Assembly: GCA_016287035.1 (NCBI GenBank)
Contig: JAEEVI010000105.1
Location: forward strand, 1 to 6,321
Length of the DNA stretch: 6,321 nucleotides
Direction of reading: 5' to 3'
Source of the DNA: Bacillota bacterium
GTDB lineage: Bacteria; Bacillota; Clostridia; Peptostreptococcales; Anaerovoracaceae
Shown: one piece after another, positions 5,932 to 6,321 of the stretch
How the letters are laid out: each line of letters opens with the position of its first letter
Numbering within the stretch: position 1 is the stretch's first letter
Notes under the pieces: model-generated
What the model was told of the DNA's origin: nothing
Database searches by the model: none
The model's input: only the letters and a program-made list of their open reading frames with translations
Position numbers and translations under genes: made by a program

Positions 5932-5963
5932 AAGGCAGCATCGAACCCGCCCCTGCCGCGGGG
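5932..5963. repeat. 32-bp dispersed direct repeat, copy 1
   Basis: Matches copy 2 at 6075-6106 in 30 of 32 positions, 143 bp apart. The core AAGGCAGCATCG also occurs at 5977-5988. Its 3' half folds as a small hairpin (5951-5955 with 5959-5963). The two mismatches between copies (positions 20 and 32 of the unit) are the two halves of one base pair of this hairpin: C-G here, T-A in copy 2. Confidence 0.8.
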
Positions 5964-5966
5964 CAA

Positions 5967-5988
5967 CACGCGCCGAAAGGCAGCATCG
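5967..5988. repeat. 22-bp exact direct repeat, copy 1
   Basis: Positions 5967-5988 are identical to 6065-6086 (98 bp apart, which is not a multiple of three). The unit contains GCCGAAAGGC, a 3-bp stem with a GAAA tetraloop, and ends in the core AAGGCAGCATCG. Confidence 0.8.
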
Positions 5989-6003
5989 GGCCCGGACCAA
6001 CGC

Positions 6004-6066
6004 CTCTTCGGCCGCAGCTTCTCACTCTTCAGCCGTAGCTTCTCGCTCTTCGGCCGCAAAGCAGCA
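6004..6066. repeat. Three-copy 21-bp tandem repeat
   Basis: Copies at 6004-6024, 6025-6045 and 6046-6066, each starting CTCTTC and containing [GA]GCCG[CT]A. Copies 1 and 2 differ at three positions; copy 3 diverges in its last part, where it runs into the dispersed repeat. A reading frame passes through it but has no start codon. The array is about 90-150 bp upstream of the glycan operon promoter. Confidence 0.8.
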
Positions 6067-6086
6067 CGCGCCGAAAGGCAGCATCG
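6065..6086. repeat. 22-bp exact direct repeat, copy 2
   Basis: Second exact copy of the unit at 5967-5988. It overlaps the end of the 21-bp tandem array and the start of the second 32-bp repeat, so the three repeat types are interleaved. Confidence 0.8.
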
Positions 6087-6106
6087 AACCCGCTCCTGCC
6101 GCGGGA
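6075..6106. repeat. 32-bp dispersed direct repeat, copy 2
   Basis: Second copy of the unit at 5932-5963. The hairpin here pairs 6094-6098 with 6102-6106 around a 3-nt loop. Its outer pair is T6094-A6106 in place of C5951-G5963 in copy 1. Confidence 0.8.
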
Positions 6107-6184
6107 CAGCAATTTCCGAACAGAATAGTGCTAATATTGCAGTTTTGTCAGTCTAACATTCCCGGCAAAGGCTGTCGGAGTTTT

Positions 6185-6203
6185 GATCAGCCGATTTCTG
6201 ATC
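6185..6203. repeat. Short inverted repeat in the right intergenic region
   Basis: GATCAG (6185-6190) and CTGATC (6198-6203) are perfect inverted arms around 7 nt. The arms are one dimer-like turn and a half apart and lie 40 bp upstream of the -35 of the right-hand promoter, a place where a transcription factor could bind. No T-tract makes it a clear terminator. Function unknown; chance is possible. Confidence 0.35.
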
Positions 6204-6242
6204 GCATTTTCGATGTTTTAGCCTGTCGTCTAATCACATTCA

Positions 6243-6271
6243 TTGACAAAAATTGCCATACCATCTATACT
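6243..6271 (+). promoter_or_regulatory. Near-consensus promoter of the right-hand gene
   Basis: A perfect TTGACA (6243-6248), a 17-nt spacer, and TATACT (6266-6271, 5 of 6). The predicted start point is near 6278, giving a leader of about 35 nt to the ATG at 6313. It is the best-matching promoter in the window and fires away from the glycan operon. Confidence 0.7.
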
Positions 6272-6312
6272 GTTGCCGTAAATTGTAAATTTCGCGGCTC
6301 GTTGGGAGAAAA

Positions 6313-6321
6313 ATGAATTGG
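6313..6321 (+). CDS. Start of an unidentified rightward gene (three codons visible)
   Basis: ATG AAT TGG at the window edge, preceded by GGGAG (6304-6308) four nt upstream and by a strong promoter at the right distance. Only Met-Asn-Trp can be read, so no product can be proposed. The gene is divergent from the glycan operon and shares its upstream region, so a regulator is possible but unsupported. Confidence 0.5.

Larger units (their letters stand above)
5856..6312. other. Gene-free intergenic region between divergent transcription units
   Basis: No supported gene lies here. From left to right it holds the ribosome site and promoter of the glycan operon (5862-5915), a GC-rich repeat mosaic (5932-6110), an AT-rich stretch with a short inverted repeat (6185-6203), and a rightward promoter (6243-6271) with a leader of about 35 nt. 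The change from GC-rich to AT-rich near 6110 is abrupt. Confidence 0.7.

Noticed and set aside
5896..6153. Open rightward frame across the repeat region with repeated LFGRSFS-like units
   Set aside because: It has no ATG, GTG or TTG start before or within the tandem array, and the 22-bp repeats are 98 bp apart, which breaks any repeated peptide.
6128..6316. Rightward 62-codon reading frame starting at a GTG and overlapping the ATG at 6313 by ATGA
   Set aside because: No ribosome binding site, no family resemblance, and a near-consensus promoter lies inside it; the region reads better as a leader.

Overview
The window looks like a GC-rich bacterial chromosome segment, most likely from an uncultured, gut-type Clostridia (Bacillota) lineage. 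This placement is inference. It rests on strong AGGAGG-type ribosome binding sites, the style of the MATE and sugar transferase proteins, and frequent ATA isoleucine codons in GC-rich genes. No rRNA, tRNA, CRISPR array or transposase is visible.

Left edge (1-150): the first 28 codons of a leftward MATE-family transporter, with an extended -10 element almost touching its ATG. Just upstream is a leftward intrinsic terminator (7-bp GC stem plus five T). Next (152-909, rightward) comes a complete HicA/HicB toxin-antitoxin pair. It has two well-formed sigma70-type promoters and an imperfect 20-bp palindrome between the -35 and -10 of the second one. hicA and hicB overlap by ATGA.

Centre (920-5855, leftward): a tightly packed four-gene surface-glycan operon. 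In transcription order it encodes a 684-aa O-antigen-ligase/Wzy-like membrane protein with a large extracytoplasmic insertion, a short PglC-type polyprenyl-phosphate sugar-phosphate transferase, a GT2 glycosyltransferase, and a UDP-N-acetylhexosamine 6-dehydrogenase of the TviB/WbpO type. Three of the four genes are joined by 1- or 4-nt overlaps or very short gaps; only the gap before the GT2 gene is longer, and it holds a GC hairpin. Together they would make a uronic-acid precursor, load the first sugar phosphate on a lipid carrier, extend it, and polymerise or transfer the product outside the membrane. A Wzx-type flippase and further glycosyltransferases are not in the window. The operon has its own promoter (TTGTAA, 17 nt, TATAAT) about 35 bp before the first ATG.

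Right edge (5856-6321): a gene-free stretch of more than 450 bp. Its GC-rich half (5932-6110) is a mosaic of direct repeats and a three-copy 21-bp tandem. Its AT-rich half carries a near-consensus rightward promoter (TTGACA, 17 nt, TATACT) that leads to a gene of which only three codons are visible.

The most interesting reading concerns the toxin-antitoxin locus. The second hicAB promoter is placed so that its transcript should begin at the hicA Shine-Dalgarno, which predicts an antitoxin-biased transcript. The glycan operon converges on hicB with only 10 bp between stop codons, so its natural leftward terminator lies on the far side of hicAB and read-through would be antisense to the toxin genes.
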